A stretch of 64,000 nucleotides of DNA, from positions 2,025,501 through 2,089,500 of the forward strand of contig NZ_CP060825.1 of assembly GCF_014489615.1 (NCBI RefSeq). The letters run 5' to 3'. Source of the DNA: Streptomyces genisteinicus. Lineage in GTDB: Bacteria; Actinomycetota; Actinomycetes; Streptomycetales; Streptomycetaceae. The first letter of the stretch is position 1, and each line of letters opens with the position of its first letter. Shown piece after piece: positions 50,014-60,500 of the stretch. The translations under genes and the position numbers were made by a program. The notes beneath the pieces are model-generated. The model saw only the letters and a program-made list of their open reading frames with translations, searched no databases and was not told where the DNA came from.

Positions 50014-50322
50014 GGCACCCCACAGGCCGGAGGTCCCGCAACGATCCCGCCTCGTAGTGCGCGGCGGTTCCCCCGCACCCGCTCCGGCCTGCGCGGACAC
50101 CGCACTGCACACCGCGGGCCGTTCGGCCGACCTGCCCCTTCCGCCTCGTATGCCGGGGGTGAGCGCGGTCACGGCGCGGGGCCGCCGCCCCCGGCTACAA
50201 CTGGTCTCGTCGCACGGCACCGCAGGGCCCCGGCCCGGCGCCCGCAGGGCGTGTGCCGCCCGCGGCCGGTCCGGTCCGGCCCCGGCCGCGCGACTCCCCC
50301 GTCCCCGACGTAAGGCAGTGTC
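50014..50322. other. Intergenic region after the B12 operon
   Basis: No gene is recognised. A GC-rich interval without a perfect terminator; TACAAC near 50196 could be a -10 for the downstream gene. Several short inverted repeats occur close to the start of the transglycosylase-like gene, but no known riboswitch consensus was found. Confidence 0.4.
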
Positions 50323-50730
50323 TTGTCCCGTTCGCCGATCACCCGCTTCACCGCCCGCCACAAGTCCGTCGTCGCCGGCGCCGCCGTGCTCCTCGGGACG
50401 GCCGGCGCGGTGCTGGGGACGACCTCGACGGCCTCGGCCGCCCCTGCCTCCCCGCAGCAGATCGCGAAGAAGATGATGCCCGCCGGCGAGTACACCTGCT
50501 TCAGCAAGATCGTCGAGCACGAGTCCCACTGGGACCACACCGCGACGAACGCGTCCTCCGGGGCGTACGGCCTGGTCCAGGCGCTGCCGGGGTCGAAGAT
50601 GGCGTCCGCGGGCGCCGACTGGAAGACCAACCCCGAGACCCAGATCGAGTGGGGCCTCGACTACATGAAGGACCGCTACGGCAGCGCGTGCGGTGCCTGG
50701 GACTTCTGGCAGAACAACCACTGGTACTGA
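50323..50730 (+). CDS. Small secreted lytic transglycosylase-like protein
   Basis: A 135-residue protein with a signal peptide (residues 1-38, ending ASAAP) and a short lysozyme-fold domain: KIVEHESHWDHTATNASSGA contains the catalytic Glu and the SSGAYGLVQ turn seen in SLT-type enzymes, and the protein ends WDFWQNNHWY. The start is TTG 50323 with AAGG upstream; no ATG or GTG fits in frame. It should act on peptidoglycan outside the membrane, in growth or spore-wall remodelling. Confidence 0.85.
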   Translation: MSRSPITRFTARHKSVVAGAAVLLGTAGAVLGTTSTASAAPASPQQIAKKMMPAGEYTCFSKIVEHESHWDHTATNASSGAYGLVQALPGSKMASAGADWKTNPETQIEWGLDYMKDRYGSACGAWDFWQNNHWY

Positions 50731-50770
50731 TCCGCCACGCGCCGGTCCGGCACGAGGCGCCAGGTCCGGC

Positions 50771-50806
50771 GCGGCGCGCGGACCCGGTGCGGCGCGCGGA
50801 CCCGGT
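50771..50806 (+). repeat. Two tandem 18-bp repeats
   Basis: GCGGCGCGCGGACCCGGT occurs at 50771-50788 and again at 50789-50806 without a mismatch, in the gap between convergent genes. Confidence 0.75.
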
Positions 50807-50840
50807 GCGGTGAACCGCCGTGGACCTGACGGCCCGGCTC

Positions 50841-50881
50841 GCGAGGGGCCCCGGAGCGACGACCGCTCCGGGGCCCCTCGC
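50841..50881. terminator. Strong hairpin terminator
   Basis: GCGAGGGGCCCCGGAGCG (50841-50858) and its exact complement (50864-50881) make an 18-bp stem with a 5-nt loop between convergent genes. Confidence 0.85.
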
Positions 50882-50969
50882 GCATGCCCGCTCCCCGGGA
50901 CCGGTCCCGGACCGTGCCGGGTCGCGACGTTCCGCACCGCGGCACGCGTCCCCCGGGCCGGCCCCGGCG

Positions 50970-53075
50970 TCACGCACGCGTACGGGACGCCCCCGTCGCC
51001 CCGGCCGCCCCGGCACCGTCCGCCGCGTCCGCACCACCCGCCGTGTCCGCACCACCCGCCGCGTCGGCAGAACCCGCCGCGTCCGTCGTCCCGCCTGCCC
51101 GGGCGGGCGGCACCGACCGTGGCGGGATGTGCAGCTGCCGTCTGCCCGCCAGGACGTGCACGAGCCCGAAGCCGGCCCCGACGACCACCGCGCCGCCGAC
51201 CGCGTCGAGGACCCAGTGGTTGGCGGTGGCCACGATCGCGCAGAGCGTGAGCACGGGGTGCAGCAGGCCGAGCAGTCTCGTCCACAGCTTCGGTGCGAGG
51301 ACGAGCACCACCAGCCCGCACCAGAGCGACCAGCCGAAGTGCAGCGACGGCATGGCGGCGTACTGGTTGGTGACGGCCGTCATCGCCCCGTAGTCGGGGT
51401 GGGCGAGGTCCTGCGGGCCGTGCACGGTGTCGATGAAGCCGAGTCCGGGCATCAGCCGGGGCGGCGCCAGCGGGTAGAGCCAGAAGCCGAGCAGCGCGAG
51501 CAGGGTCGCGAAGGCCAGCGAGGTGCGGGCCCAGCGGAAGTCGGCCGGGCGGCGGACGTACAGCACGCCGAGGACCGCGAGCGGGACCGTGAAGTGGAAC
51601 GACGTGTAGTAGAAGTCGAAGAACGCCTCCGCCCACGGCACGCCCGCCACCAGGTGGTTCACCCCGTGCTCGATGTCGATCCCGAGCGCGCGCTCGACGG
51701 CCAGCACCTGACGGGCATGGCCCTCCGCGGCGTCCGCACCGCCCGTGGCGGCGGCCCGGATGTGCGAGTAGACGGAGTAGCCGGCCCGGATGACCAGCAG
51801 TTCCAGCAGCAGGTTGGGGCGGCTCAGCGCCCGCCGCCAGAACGGCAGCAGCGGAACGGCCGCCCACCGGGCCGACGCGGGCCGCGCGTACTCGGTGGGC
51901 ACCGGGCGTCCGAAGTGCGGGGAGTCCAGCCGGAGGAACGGGACGGCGCAGGCGGCGGCGAGGGCGGCGGCCAGCGGCACGTTGTCCCGCAGCGGATGGA
52001 GCGGCACCAGGTCGGGCAGCAGTATCGAGCCCGGCAGCGTCGACACCAGGACCACCAGGACGGGCCACAGCCGCCGGTCGCCCGCGCGGGAGCCGACGCG
52101 GCCGACGGCCGCGAGCAGCAGCCACAGCACCGGCTGCGCGGCCGCCGCCGTCGGGGAGACGGCGGCGGCCGCGCAGCCGGTGATCGCGACGGCGAGGAGC
52201 GGCTGGCCGTCCCTCGCGTACCGCACGGCACGCCGCAGGCCCAGGACCACGACGGCGGCGCAGAGCACGGCCCACAGGGCGGTCTTCGGGGGGCCCTCGA
52301 CGCCGAGGCGCAGCAGCGCGCCGTACAGGGACTGGCCGGCGGGGCTGTCGGCACCCGCGCCGAGGCCGGCGCCCGCGACGTGACCGGTCCAGTAGCTCCA
52401 GGAGTCCCCGGGCAGCAGCGACCAGGCGAGTGCGGTCAGTCCGGCGAAGGTGCCCGCCGCGCCGACGGCGGCCCGGCGCCGGCCGGTGGACCAGAGCAGG
52501 GGCGCGAAGAGCAGCGCGGTGGGCTGGAGGGCCGCGCCGAGGCCGACGAGCAGCCCGGCGGATCTCTCCCCCCGCGCGGCAAGGCAGCCGAGCAGCACCA
52601 GGAGCACCGGGACGACGCCGGTCTGCCCCGGGTGGAAGCTGTCGCGCACGGGCAGCGACAGCATCAGCAGGGTGACGGCGACGGGGGCGGCCGGCAGGGT
52701 GCTGCGCCGCGACACCGGCACCGGCAGGGACCGGGAGACCACCAGCCCGATCGCCACGACGAGCAGCAGCGTGCCGAAGGTCCGGATCACGCCGGGGCTC
52801 TGCTGTGCCGAGTCGGCGAACGGTCCGAGCACGAGCCCGGCGAACGGGGTGCCGGTGAAGCCGCCCCCGTCGTACAGCGAACCGCTCACCTGGAGGAAGC
52901 CCCCCGGTCCGGCCCAGGTGGCCGGGTCGGTCAGGCCCCCGCCCGGTGGCCGGGTCAGGGCGTCCGCCGCCTGCCTCGCCGCGAGCAGCGCCGCCACCAG
53001 CCAGAGCGCCGCCCTGGCCGCGCCGATCCTCGAACCCGTCGTGTTCCCGCGCACGCCCTGCTCCGCGTTCACCAC
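50970..53075 (-). CDS. Bifunctional GT87-type glycosyltransferase / PAP2 phosphatase membrane protein
   Basis: A 701-residue polytopic membrane protein. The first about 430 residues form a GT87-like glycosyltransferase with many membrane helices; the rest is a PAP2 domain with the PSLHFGW and ANHWVLDAV motifs that supply the catalytic His residues. Such fusions are thought to act on polyprenyl-phosphate sugars or inositol lipids at the outer membrane face. The GTG at 53075 has GGGGAGG about 6 nt upstream; a second GTG follows directly. It is divergent from the DUF2330 gene. Confidence 0.85.
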   Translation of the reverse strand: MVNAEQGVRGNTTGSRIGAARAALWLVAALLAARQAADALTRPPGGGLTDPATWAGPGGFLQVSGSLYDGGGFTGTPFAGLVLGPFADSAQQSPGVIRTFGTLLLVVAIGLVVSRSLPVPVSRRSTLPAAPVAVTLLMLSLPVRDSFHPGQTGVVPVLLVLLGCLAARGERSAGLLVGLGAALQPTALLFAPLLWSTGRRRAAVGAAGTFAGLTALAWSLLPGDSWSYWTGHVAGAGLGAGADSPAGQSLYGALLRLGVEGPPKTALWAVLCAAVVVLGLRRAVRYARDGQPLLAVAITGCAAAAVSPTAAAAQPVLWLLLAAVGRVGSRAGDRRLWPVLVVLVSTLPGSILLPDLVPLHPLRDNVPLAAALAAACAVPFLRLDSPHFGRPVPTEYARPASARWAAVPLLPFWRRALSRPNLLLELLVIRAGYSVYSHIRAAATGGADAAEGHARQVLAVERALGIDIEHGVNHLVAGVPWAEAFFDFYYTSFHFTVPLAVLGVLYVRRPADFRWARTSLAFATLLALLGFWLYPLAPPRLMPGLGFIDTVHGPQDLAHPDYGAMTAVTNQYAAMPSLHFGWSLWCGLVVLVLAPKLWTRLLGLLHPVLTLCAIVATANHWVLDAVGGAVVVGAGFGLVHVLAGRRQLHIPPRSVPPARAGGTTDAAGSADAAGGADTAGGADAADGAGAAGATGASRTRA

Positions 53076-53197
53076 TGCGCGCCGCGCCTCCCCGCCGCTC
53101 GTCCGTGCGCCCGCGGGGTGTCCGCGGGGCGCCGTACCGCCCCTCGGTGGAGACGCGGGCGTCCCCCGCTCGGCCCGACCGTCACCTTGTCGACCAT

Positions 53198-53277
53198 CCG
53201 TTCTGAGCCGCCCCGTCGCACCCGGAGGGGGCACCGTCCGTTCTCCGCGGCCCGGTCGCGCCCGGAGGGCCACCGGG
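53198..53277 (+). repeat. Two imperfect 40-bp direct repeats in a divergent promoter region
   Basis: CCGTTCT at 53198 and 53238 opens two units of about 40 bp, roughly 80 per cent identical by eye and sharing CCCGGAGGG. They lie between the GT87/PAP2 and DUF2330 genes and could be regulatory. Confidence 0.4.
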
Positions 53278-53314
53278 CGGGAACCGCCGGGCGGGCGGCC
53301 CCGTCACTGGGGGT

Positions 53315-54442
53315 ATGCGGGGGAACATACAAGAACGCAGCGTGTGCGCACGCCTGCTCACCGTGATGATCGCGCTCCTGGCACTCCAGTTCGGCTCGCT
53401 GGTCGCGCCGGCGCACGCCTGCGGCTGCGGCGCGATGATCCCGGACCGGAACGCGCAGATCTCCGTCGGCCGGGAGACCTCGGTGGTGGCGTGGGACGGG
53501 CGCACCGAGCAGATCGTCATGCGGTTCACCGTCGGCGGGAACACCCCGAGGGCGGCCTGGATCATGCCGGTGCCGAGCCGCGCCGAGGTCGCGCTCGGGG
53601 ACGCCGCCCTCTTCGGCGAGCTGGTGCGGGCCGCGGCTCCGGAGCACCGCGAGCGCCCCTACTTCTGGCCGCGCGGCGGCGACTGGCCGTTCGACGACAC
53701 GGACGGCGCGGGCGCGGGCGCGCCGCCGCCGGGCGGCGCGGGTGTGGACGTCGTCGGCCGGGAGCGGCTCGGCGACTTCGACGTGGCGCGGCTGGCGGCG
53801 ACCGACCCCGCGGCGCTGAGCGGCTGGCTGGAGGAGAACGGCTTCGACCTGCCCGAGGGCCTCGACGCGGACCTGCGGCCGTACGTCGACCGCGGCTGGG
53901 AGTACGTGGCGGTCCGGCTCGCGCCGCGTGCCGGCGGGGCGGTGCTGCGGGGAGCGCTCGACCCGCTGCACATCACCTTCGCCAGTGACGAGCTGGTGTA
54001 TCCGATGCGGCTGTCGCGCCGGGCGGCGACACCTCAGTCGCTGGGTCTGTTCGTGCTGGCCGCGCACCGGATGGAGCCGGTCTCCTCGATCGGCGGCCGG
54101 GAGCCGGAGGTCACCTTCGCCGGGAAGGTCGCACCGACCGGGGCGGTGGGCCGCCTGACCGGCGGCACGGAGCGGTTCCTCACCGTGCTGGACCAGAGCT
54201 TCCCCGACCCGGGCCGCATCGACGGCGACCACGAGCTGCGCGCGGCCGCGCACGACACACCCTTTCGGAGGGTGGTGTACGAGGACGAGCTGCTGACGTT
54301 CGCCGGAATCCCGGTCTGGCTGCTGACGTCCGGCGGTGCCGCCGCCCTCCTGGCGGCGGTCGCCGGGTGGACCCTCCGCACCCGCCGCGGGCGTGCCGCC
54401 GCACCCCCGGCCCCGGTGTCCGTGCCGCCCCCGGCCACCTGA
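53315..54442 (+). CDS. DUF2330 domain protein, exported and membrane-anchored
   Basis: A 375-residue protein with a signal peptide ending PAHACGCGAMI near residue 36 (the CGCG pair is characteristic of DUF2330), a long extracytoplasmic domain with two conserved segments (RFTVGGNTPRAAWIMPVPS and ASDELVYPMRLSR), and a C-terminal membrane helix (PVWLLTSGGAAALLAAVAGW). Whether translation begins at ATG 53315 or GTG 53342 is unclear, since GGGGG lies very close to the first. No function is established for the family. Confidence 0.85.
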   Translation: MRGNIQERSVCARLLTVMIALLALQFGSLVAPAHACGCGAMIPDRNAQISVGRETSVVAWDGRTEQIVMRFTVGGNTPRAAWIMPVPSRAEVALGDAALFGELVRAAAPEHRERPYFWPRGGDWPFDDTDGAGAGAPPPGGAGVDVVGRERLGDFDVARLAATDPAALSGWLEENGFDLPEGLDADLRPYVDRGWEYVAVRLAPRAGGAVLRGALDPLHITFASDELVYPMRLSRRAATPQSLGLFVLAAHRMEPVSSIGGREPEVTFAGKVAPTGAVGRLTGGTERFLTVLDQSFPDPGRIDGDHELRAAAHDTPFRRVVYEDELLTFAGIPVWLLTSGGAAALLAAVAGWTLRTRRGRAAAPPAPVSVPPPAT

Positions 54443-54463
54443 TCCGGCGGGCGGCGCAGGGCA

Positions 54464-54469
54464 TAGGTT
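54464..54469 (+). promoter_or_regulatory. -10 hexamer of a leaderless promoter for the O-methyltransferase
   Basis: TAGGTT ends 6 nt before the ATG at 54476; no ribosome binding site is present. Confidence 0.5.
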
Positions 54470-54475
54470 GGCCGC

Positions 54476-55150
54476 ATGACGACTCAGGACAGGTGGAACG
54501 CGGTCGACCAGTACGTCACCGAGCTGCTGGCCCCCGCCGACGAGGCGCTCGACGCCGCGCTCGCAGCGAGCGAGGCGGCCGGGCTGCCGTCGATCGCGGT
54601 GGCGCCCAACCAGGGCAAGCTCCTGCATCTGCTGGCCCTTCTCCAGGGCGCGCAGCGCATCCTGGAGATCGGGACCCTCGGCGGCTACTCGGCGATCTGG
54701 CTGGCCCGTGCGCTGCCGGAGCACGGCCGGCTGATCTCCCTCGAGTTCGACCCGGCGCACGCCGACGTCGCCCGCGCGAACCTGGCCCGTGCCGGGCTCG
54801 ACACGGTGGCCGAGGTGCGCACGGGCGCCGCGCTCGACCTGCTGCCGCGCATCGAGAAGGAGCCCGGCGCGGGCCCGTTCGACCTGGTCTTCGTCGACGC
54901 GGACAAGGTGAACAACCCGCGCTACGTGGAATGGGCGCTGCGGCTGACCCGTCCGGGAAGTCTCGTCGTCGTCGACAACGTCGTCCGCGGCGGCGCCGTC
55001 ACGGACGCGTCGAGCGAGGACCCGGCGGTCACGGGGACCCGCGCCATGTTCGAGCTGGTCGCGAAGGAGCCGCGGCTGGACGCCACCGCCGTGCAGACCG
55101 TGGGCGTGAAGGGCTGGGACGGGCTGCTGGTGGCCCGCGTCGTCGGGTGA
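54476..55150 (+). CDS. O-methyltransferase (catechol/caffeoyl-CoA type)
   Basis: A 224-residue class I methyltransferase of the COMT/CCoAOMT family: ILEIGTLGGYSAIWLARALP at motif I, the acidic ISLEFDPAHADVA, DLVFVDADKVNNPRYVEWAL with metal-binding Asp residues, and VVVDNVVRGG. Members methylate catechols or related dihydroxy acceptors with Mg2+. The mRNA is probably leaderless. A small monooxygenase-fold gene follows 28 bp downstream, possibly in the same unit. Confidence 0.93.
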   Translation: MTTQDRWNAVDQYVTELLAPADEALDAALAASEAAGLPSIAVAPNQGKLLHLLALLQGAQRILEIGTLGGYSAIWLARALPEHGRLISLEFDPAHADVARANLARAGLDTVAEVRTGAALDLLPRIEKEPGAGPFDLVFVDADKVNNPRYVEWALRLTRPGSLVVVDNVVRGGAVTDASSEDPAVTGTRAMFELVAKEPRLDATAVQTVGVKGWDGLLVARVVG

Positions 55151-55177
55151 CGGGACCGCTGCGGCAGGATGGGCGGC

Positions 55178-55531
55178 ATGAGCATCGTGAAGATCAATGT
55201 GCTGAGCGTCCCGGCCGAGCAGCGGGAGACCCTGGAGAAGCGGTTCTCCTCGCGCGCCGGGGCCGTGGAGTCGTCCGACGGCTTCGAGTGGTTCGAGCTG
55301 CTTCGCCCCGTGGAGGGCACCGACCAGTACCTCGTCTACACCCGGTGGCGCGACGAGGCCGCCTTCCAGGCGTGGATGGAGGGCCCGATGAAGGCCGCCC
55401 ACCAGGGCGGGCAGGGGGGCCAGGGCGGACCGGGCGGCGACGCGGCCGGTGAGCGGCCGAAGCCGGCCGCCTCCGGGTCCACGCTCTGGTCCTTCGAGGT
55501 GGTCCAGCAGGCGGCGCCCAAGGGCGCCTGA
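55178..55531 (+). CDS. Antibiotic biosynthesis monooxygenase-fold (ABM/DUF-type) protein
   Basis: A 117-residue protein with the ABM ferredoxin-like fold: VKINVLSVPAEQRETLEKRF, EWFELLRPVEGTDQYLVY and FEVVQQA strands, plus a Gly/Gln insertion around residues 78-90. Such proteins include small haem-degrading or quinone monooxygenases; the catalytic residues cannot be confirmed. CAGGAT lies 7 nt before the ATG at 55178, so it may be leaderless or coupled to the preceding methyltransferase gene. Confidence 0.8.
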   Translation: MSIVKINVLSVPAEQRETLEKRFSSRAGAVESSDGFEWFELLRPVEGTDQYLVYTRWRDEAAFQAWMEGPMKAAHQGGQGGQGGPGGDAAGERPKPAASGSTLWSFEVVQQAAPKGA

Positions 55532-55575
55532 GCCTGAGCCGAGGGCGTGTCGCGGCGGCCCCTCCCGGCCCGGGA

Positions 55576-55607
55576 CGCCCTCCCCCGGCGACCGCCGGGG
55601 GAGGGCG
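55576..55607. terminator. Hairpin 1 of a triple hairpin region
   Basis: CGCCCTCCCCCGGCG (55576-55590) and its exact complement (55593-55607) are separated by two bases, 45 nt after the monooxygenase-fold gene. Confidence 0.8.
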
Positions 55608-55613
55608 GATGCC

Positions 55614-55647
55614 GCGTCGTCGGAGTCGTCCGAGGACGCCCGGTACG
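55614..55647 (+). repeat. Dispersed 34-bp intergenic repeat, copy 2
   Basis: Matches 39334-39367 in the opposite orientation at 31 of 34 positions. It lies directly behind hairpin 1 in another gap between convergent genes. Confidence 0.7.
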
Positions 55648-55684
55648 GGGACGGCCCTCCGGACGTGCCGTCCCGGCATGCCGG

Positions 55685-55739
55685 GGCCGCTGCCTCGGGC
55701 CGCCCCGCGCGGTACGTGGGGCGGCCCGAGGCAGCGGCC
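55685..55739. terminator. Hairpin 2 of a triple hairpin region
   Basis: Two perfect 22-nt arms, 55685-55706 and 55718-55739, with an 11-nt loop. Confidence 0.7.
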
Positions 55740-55763
55740 TTCGCGGCGCGGGGCGCCGCCGTC

Positions 55764-55813
55764 GGGGGCGGGTGTCTCCCCGGCCCGCGCGGGCCGGGGA
55801 GACACCCGCCCCC
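55764..55813. terminator. Hairpin 3, a perfect 50-bp palindrome
   Basis: The 25 bases at 55764-55788 are followed at once by their exact reverse complement (55789-55813). The palindrome lies 15 nt from the end of the gene on the opposite strand and probably ends its transcription. Confidence 0.8.
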
Positions 55814-55827
55814 CGCGGCGCGGAAGG

Positions 55828-56922
55828 TCATGCCCCCAGCAGACGCCGGGTGACCTCCCGGTAGTCGCGCAGCGTCTGGCGCAGCTCCTCGGTGTCGGCC
55901 TGACCGGCCGTCTCCGGGTCGCGGTGCCAGTGCTCCCGCAGGGCACGGCGGCGTTCCTCCAGCGAGGCGACGAGCTGCTTGCCCGCCTCGCCGAGCACGG
56001 CGTCGGCCTCCTCGACGGAGCCGCGCGGCTCGTCCACGAAGTGGGCGAGGGCGTGGTGCAGCCGCTCGTCGAGGCGGTCCCGCTCGCGGTCGGCGAGCAG
56101 GGAGTCGTGCCGCTCGCCGTGCTGCCCGCCGGCCTGTTCCGGACGGCCGTCGTGCTCCGCGCGACCCGGCCGGCTGCCGTGTTCCGCGCGTTCGGCGTGG
56201 CGGCCCTCATGGCCGGCGCGTTCCGCGTGGCCCGCGCGCCCGGCGAGGTCCGCGCGTTCGGCCCGCCCCGCGGTGACCGCCGGCTCCTGCCCGCGCGGCG
56301 CGGCGGGGGACGCGAGGGGGGCGTTCCCCTCGCTCCGGCCCGTGGCGCCGGTGTCGCCGGGCGGAGGGGCGGACAGCGGCGACTCGGAGAGCGGCGTGGC
56401 CGCCACCGGTGCCGCGGGCGTGTGGCCCGTGGTCTCCTGCTCCACGGGCGCTGTCCCGGCGCTCGTGTCCCTCGGGGACGCGGCGGCCCGCGGGGCGCCG
56501 GGGGCCGTCCTGGAGCCGCGCCCGGACGGGGAACCGGCACGACGCCCGGCTTCCGTCCCGGCACCGTGGCCGGCTTCCGTCCCCGCGCCGTATGCCGCGG
56601 TCCGTGCGCCGGCCGGAGGCTCGGGGGCTCCGGCCGGGTCCGTACCGTCCGTACCCCTTCTCGGGTCTCCGGTCCCGAAGACCGGACCGTGCCGGTCCGG
56701 GTCCGTCGTGGACGGCGGGGCGCCGGGGGCCGGCGGCGCGGGCGGCGGTCCGGCCGCGAGCATCGCGTCGGTCCCGCGCTGCCCCGGCACACGGCCCGAG
56801 GGGGCCTTGGTCTCCGGGACGCGCTGCTCCGGGACCGTGTCGCCGGTCGCGGGGGGCGTCGGGTGGTTCTCGGACGCGGGGGGCGTCGGGTGGTTCTCGG
56901 ACTGGTCGTCGCGGCGGTTCAT
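55828..56922 (-). CDS. Low-complexity protein with a C-terminal helical domain related to its neighbour
   Basis: A 364-residue protein. The first about 270 residues are disordered, rich in Pro, Ala, Gly, Glu, Arg and His. The last 90 form a helical domain (LDERLHHALAHFVDEPRGSV and following) that resembles the middle of the preceding gene product: FVDxPRxxV, AD.LL and a later LRE/LRQ helix recur in the same order. Its ATG shares a base with the upstream stop (TGATG). No function is known; the shared domain suggests the pair arose by duplication. Confidence 0.75.
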   Translation of the reverse strand: MNRRDDQSENHPTPPASENHPTPPATGDTVPEQRVPETKAPSGRVPGQRGTDAMLAAGPPPAPPAPGAPPSTTDPDRHGPVFGTGDPRRGTDGTDPAGAPEPPAGARTAAYGAGTEAGHGAGTEAGRRAGSPSGRGSRTAPGAPRAAASPRDTSAGTAPVEQETTGHTPAAPVAATPLSESPLSAPPPGDTGATGRSEGNAPLASPAAPRGQEPAVTAGRAERADLAGRAGHAERAGHEGRHAERAEHGSRPGRAEHDGRPEQAGGQHGERHDSLLADRERDRLDERLHHALAHFVDEPRGSVEEADAVLGEAGKQLVASLEERRRALREHWHRDPETAGQADTEELRQTLRDYREVTRRLLGA

Positions 56923-57557
56923 CAGGCACCACTCCCCTTCGGCTTGAGGACGTTCGGACGGCGCAGGGCGGTCTCCTTCGGCACGCGCTGCCCCTGGCGG
57001 GCGGGCGACACGGGGGCGCCGCCGTCCGTCAGGTCCTCGAAGAGGGCGCGTGCGTGGAGCATCGCCTCCCGCAGGTCCTCCGTGGAGGCCGCCTCGTGGT
57101 GCGCGGCGCGGCGGGCCTCACGGAAACCGTCGACGTGGTGCGGATGGTGGACGGAGAGCGCGGCGGTCTGCTCCTCGTGGCTCTCCGCGCCCGGGAAGCC
57201 CCGGGTCTCCGCGATCCTCGCCAGCAGCCGGTCGGCGTCGGCCACGGCCTGGCGCGGGGCGTCGACGAACCGCTCCTGGAGCGTCGTCCACTGGGCGGTG
57301 TACTCCTCGCGGACCTTCGGCTCCAGCGGCAGCGGCTTCAGGCCGCCGTACCGCTCGACCCGGTCCCGCAGTTCGCGGTCGGCAGCGGCCTCGTCGCCGT
57401 CGTGCCGGGCGAGGGTCCGTTCGTACTCGGGACCGAATCGCCTCCGCAGGGAACGCGTTCCGCCGCCTGAGCCCGTGCGCCGGTAGAGCAGGGCTCCGGC
57501 GGCCAGTGCCACGGCGACGACCGCGGCGATGATGAGAACTGTCATCAGGGTGGACAT
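56922..57557 (-). CDS. Membrane-anchored helical protein, function unknown
   Basis: A 211-residue protein with one N-terminal membrane segment (TVLIIAAVVAVALAAGALLY, residues 6-25), a basic RRR region and a cytoplasmic helical domain (FGPEYERTLARHDGDEAAAD, LQERFVDAPRQAVADADRLL). It resembles conserved Streptomyces membrane proteins, but I recall no function. AGGAAGG precedes the ATG at 57557. The gene is coupled to the downstream disordered protein, with which it shares a domain. Confidence 0.8.
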   Translation of the reverse strand: MSTLMTVLIIAAVVAVALAAGALLYRRTGSGGGTRSLRRRFGPEYERTLARHDGDEAAADRELRDRVERYGGLKPLPLEPKVREEYTAQWTTLQERFVDAPRQAVADADRLLARIAETRGFPGAESHEEQTAALSVHHPHHVDGFREARRAAHHEAASTEDLREAMLHARALFEDLTDGGAPVSPARQGQRVPKETALRRPNVLKPKGSGA

Positions 57558-57679
57558 GGCTGCCTTCCTGGTCCGTCTCTCCTCGTTGGCCTTCCGTAAC
57601 GGTGTGCACGAGCGCTCGTCACTGCGGATTGCCCCTAATTCGCGTGCCAAACCGGCCCGCGAACTGTTAGTCACCTCCC

Positions 57680-58168
57680 ATGAGCCAGTGGACCCTCGCC
57701 CCGGAACGGTTCGACACCGCCGACGCCACCGCGCTGCGGCGCGCCTACTACGGGGACGTGGCGGGCAGCTACTGGCGCCGGCCGGCGACCGAGGCGGAGA
57801 TCGACGAAGGGCTCGCCGACGACGGCGCCGAGCTCCTCGCCCCGCCCACCGGCCGGTTCGTGGTGGGCCGTCTGAGGGGCGAGCCCGCCGCCTGCGGCGG
57901 GGTCCTGCTGCTGGACGGCGGGCGGGCGGAACTCACCCGGGTGTTCGTGCGGCCCGCCTTCCGGGGCCGCTCCGGAGCCGGGCTGCTGATGGAGTGCCTG
58001 GAGCACCAGGCGCGGTCCCTCGGCGCCGACCGCATGGTGCTCAGCACCCGGCTCGACCTGACGGCGGCCAGGTCGCTCTACGTGCGGCACGGGTACGCGG
58101 AGATCCCGGCCTACTGCACGGGGCCCTACAGGGAGATCTGGTACGGCAAGGACCTGAAGGACCGGTAG
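57680..58168 (+). CDS. GNAT family N-acetyltransferase
   Basis: A 162-residue acetyltransferase with the GNAT core: GRFVVGRLRGEPAACGGVLL, ELTRVFVRPAFRGRSGAGLLM (motif A, acetyl-CoA loop RGRSGAG) and YVRHGYAEI. It transfers an acetyl group to an amine; the substrate is unknown. It is divergent from the membrane-anchored gene pair and converges on the MFS gene. Confidence 0.93.
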   Translation: MSQWTLAPERFDTADATALRRAYYGDVAGSYWRRPATEAEIDEGLADDGAELLAPPTGRFVVGRLRGEPAACGGVLLLDGGRAELTRVFVRPAFRGRSGAGLLMECLEHQARSLGADRMVLSTRLDLTAARSLYVRHGYAEIPAYCTGPYREIWYGKDLKDR

Positions 58169-58232
58169 GCGCCCGGCGCCGGGGCGGCCGGGCGGGGCCA
58201 TCCGGGCGGGGCCGTCCGGGCGGCCGCGGGGC

Positions 58233-60368
<2,136 letters not shown>

Positions 60369-60500
60369 TTATGGCCTGCCGGGAGATCCGCCGGTGGGCG
60401 GCGGTCCGCGCACCTCAATCGCCGGGATCCGGACGCTGCCGTGGGGTGGGTCACATGCACGCTGCATAATTTGCGGCATTCCAAGGGGAGGGGACCGGCC

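Noticed and set aside
50014..50322. A c-di-AMP (ydaO-type) riboswitch before the transglycosylase-like gene
   Set aside because: Cell-wall hydrolase genes in Streptomyces often have one, but the conserved core sequences were not found.
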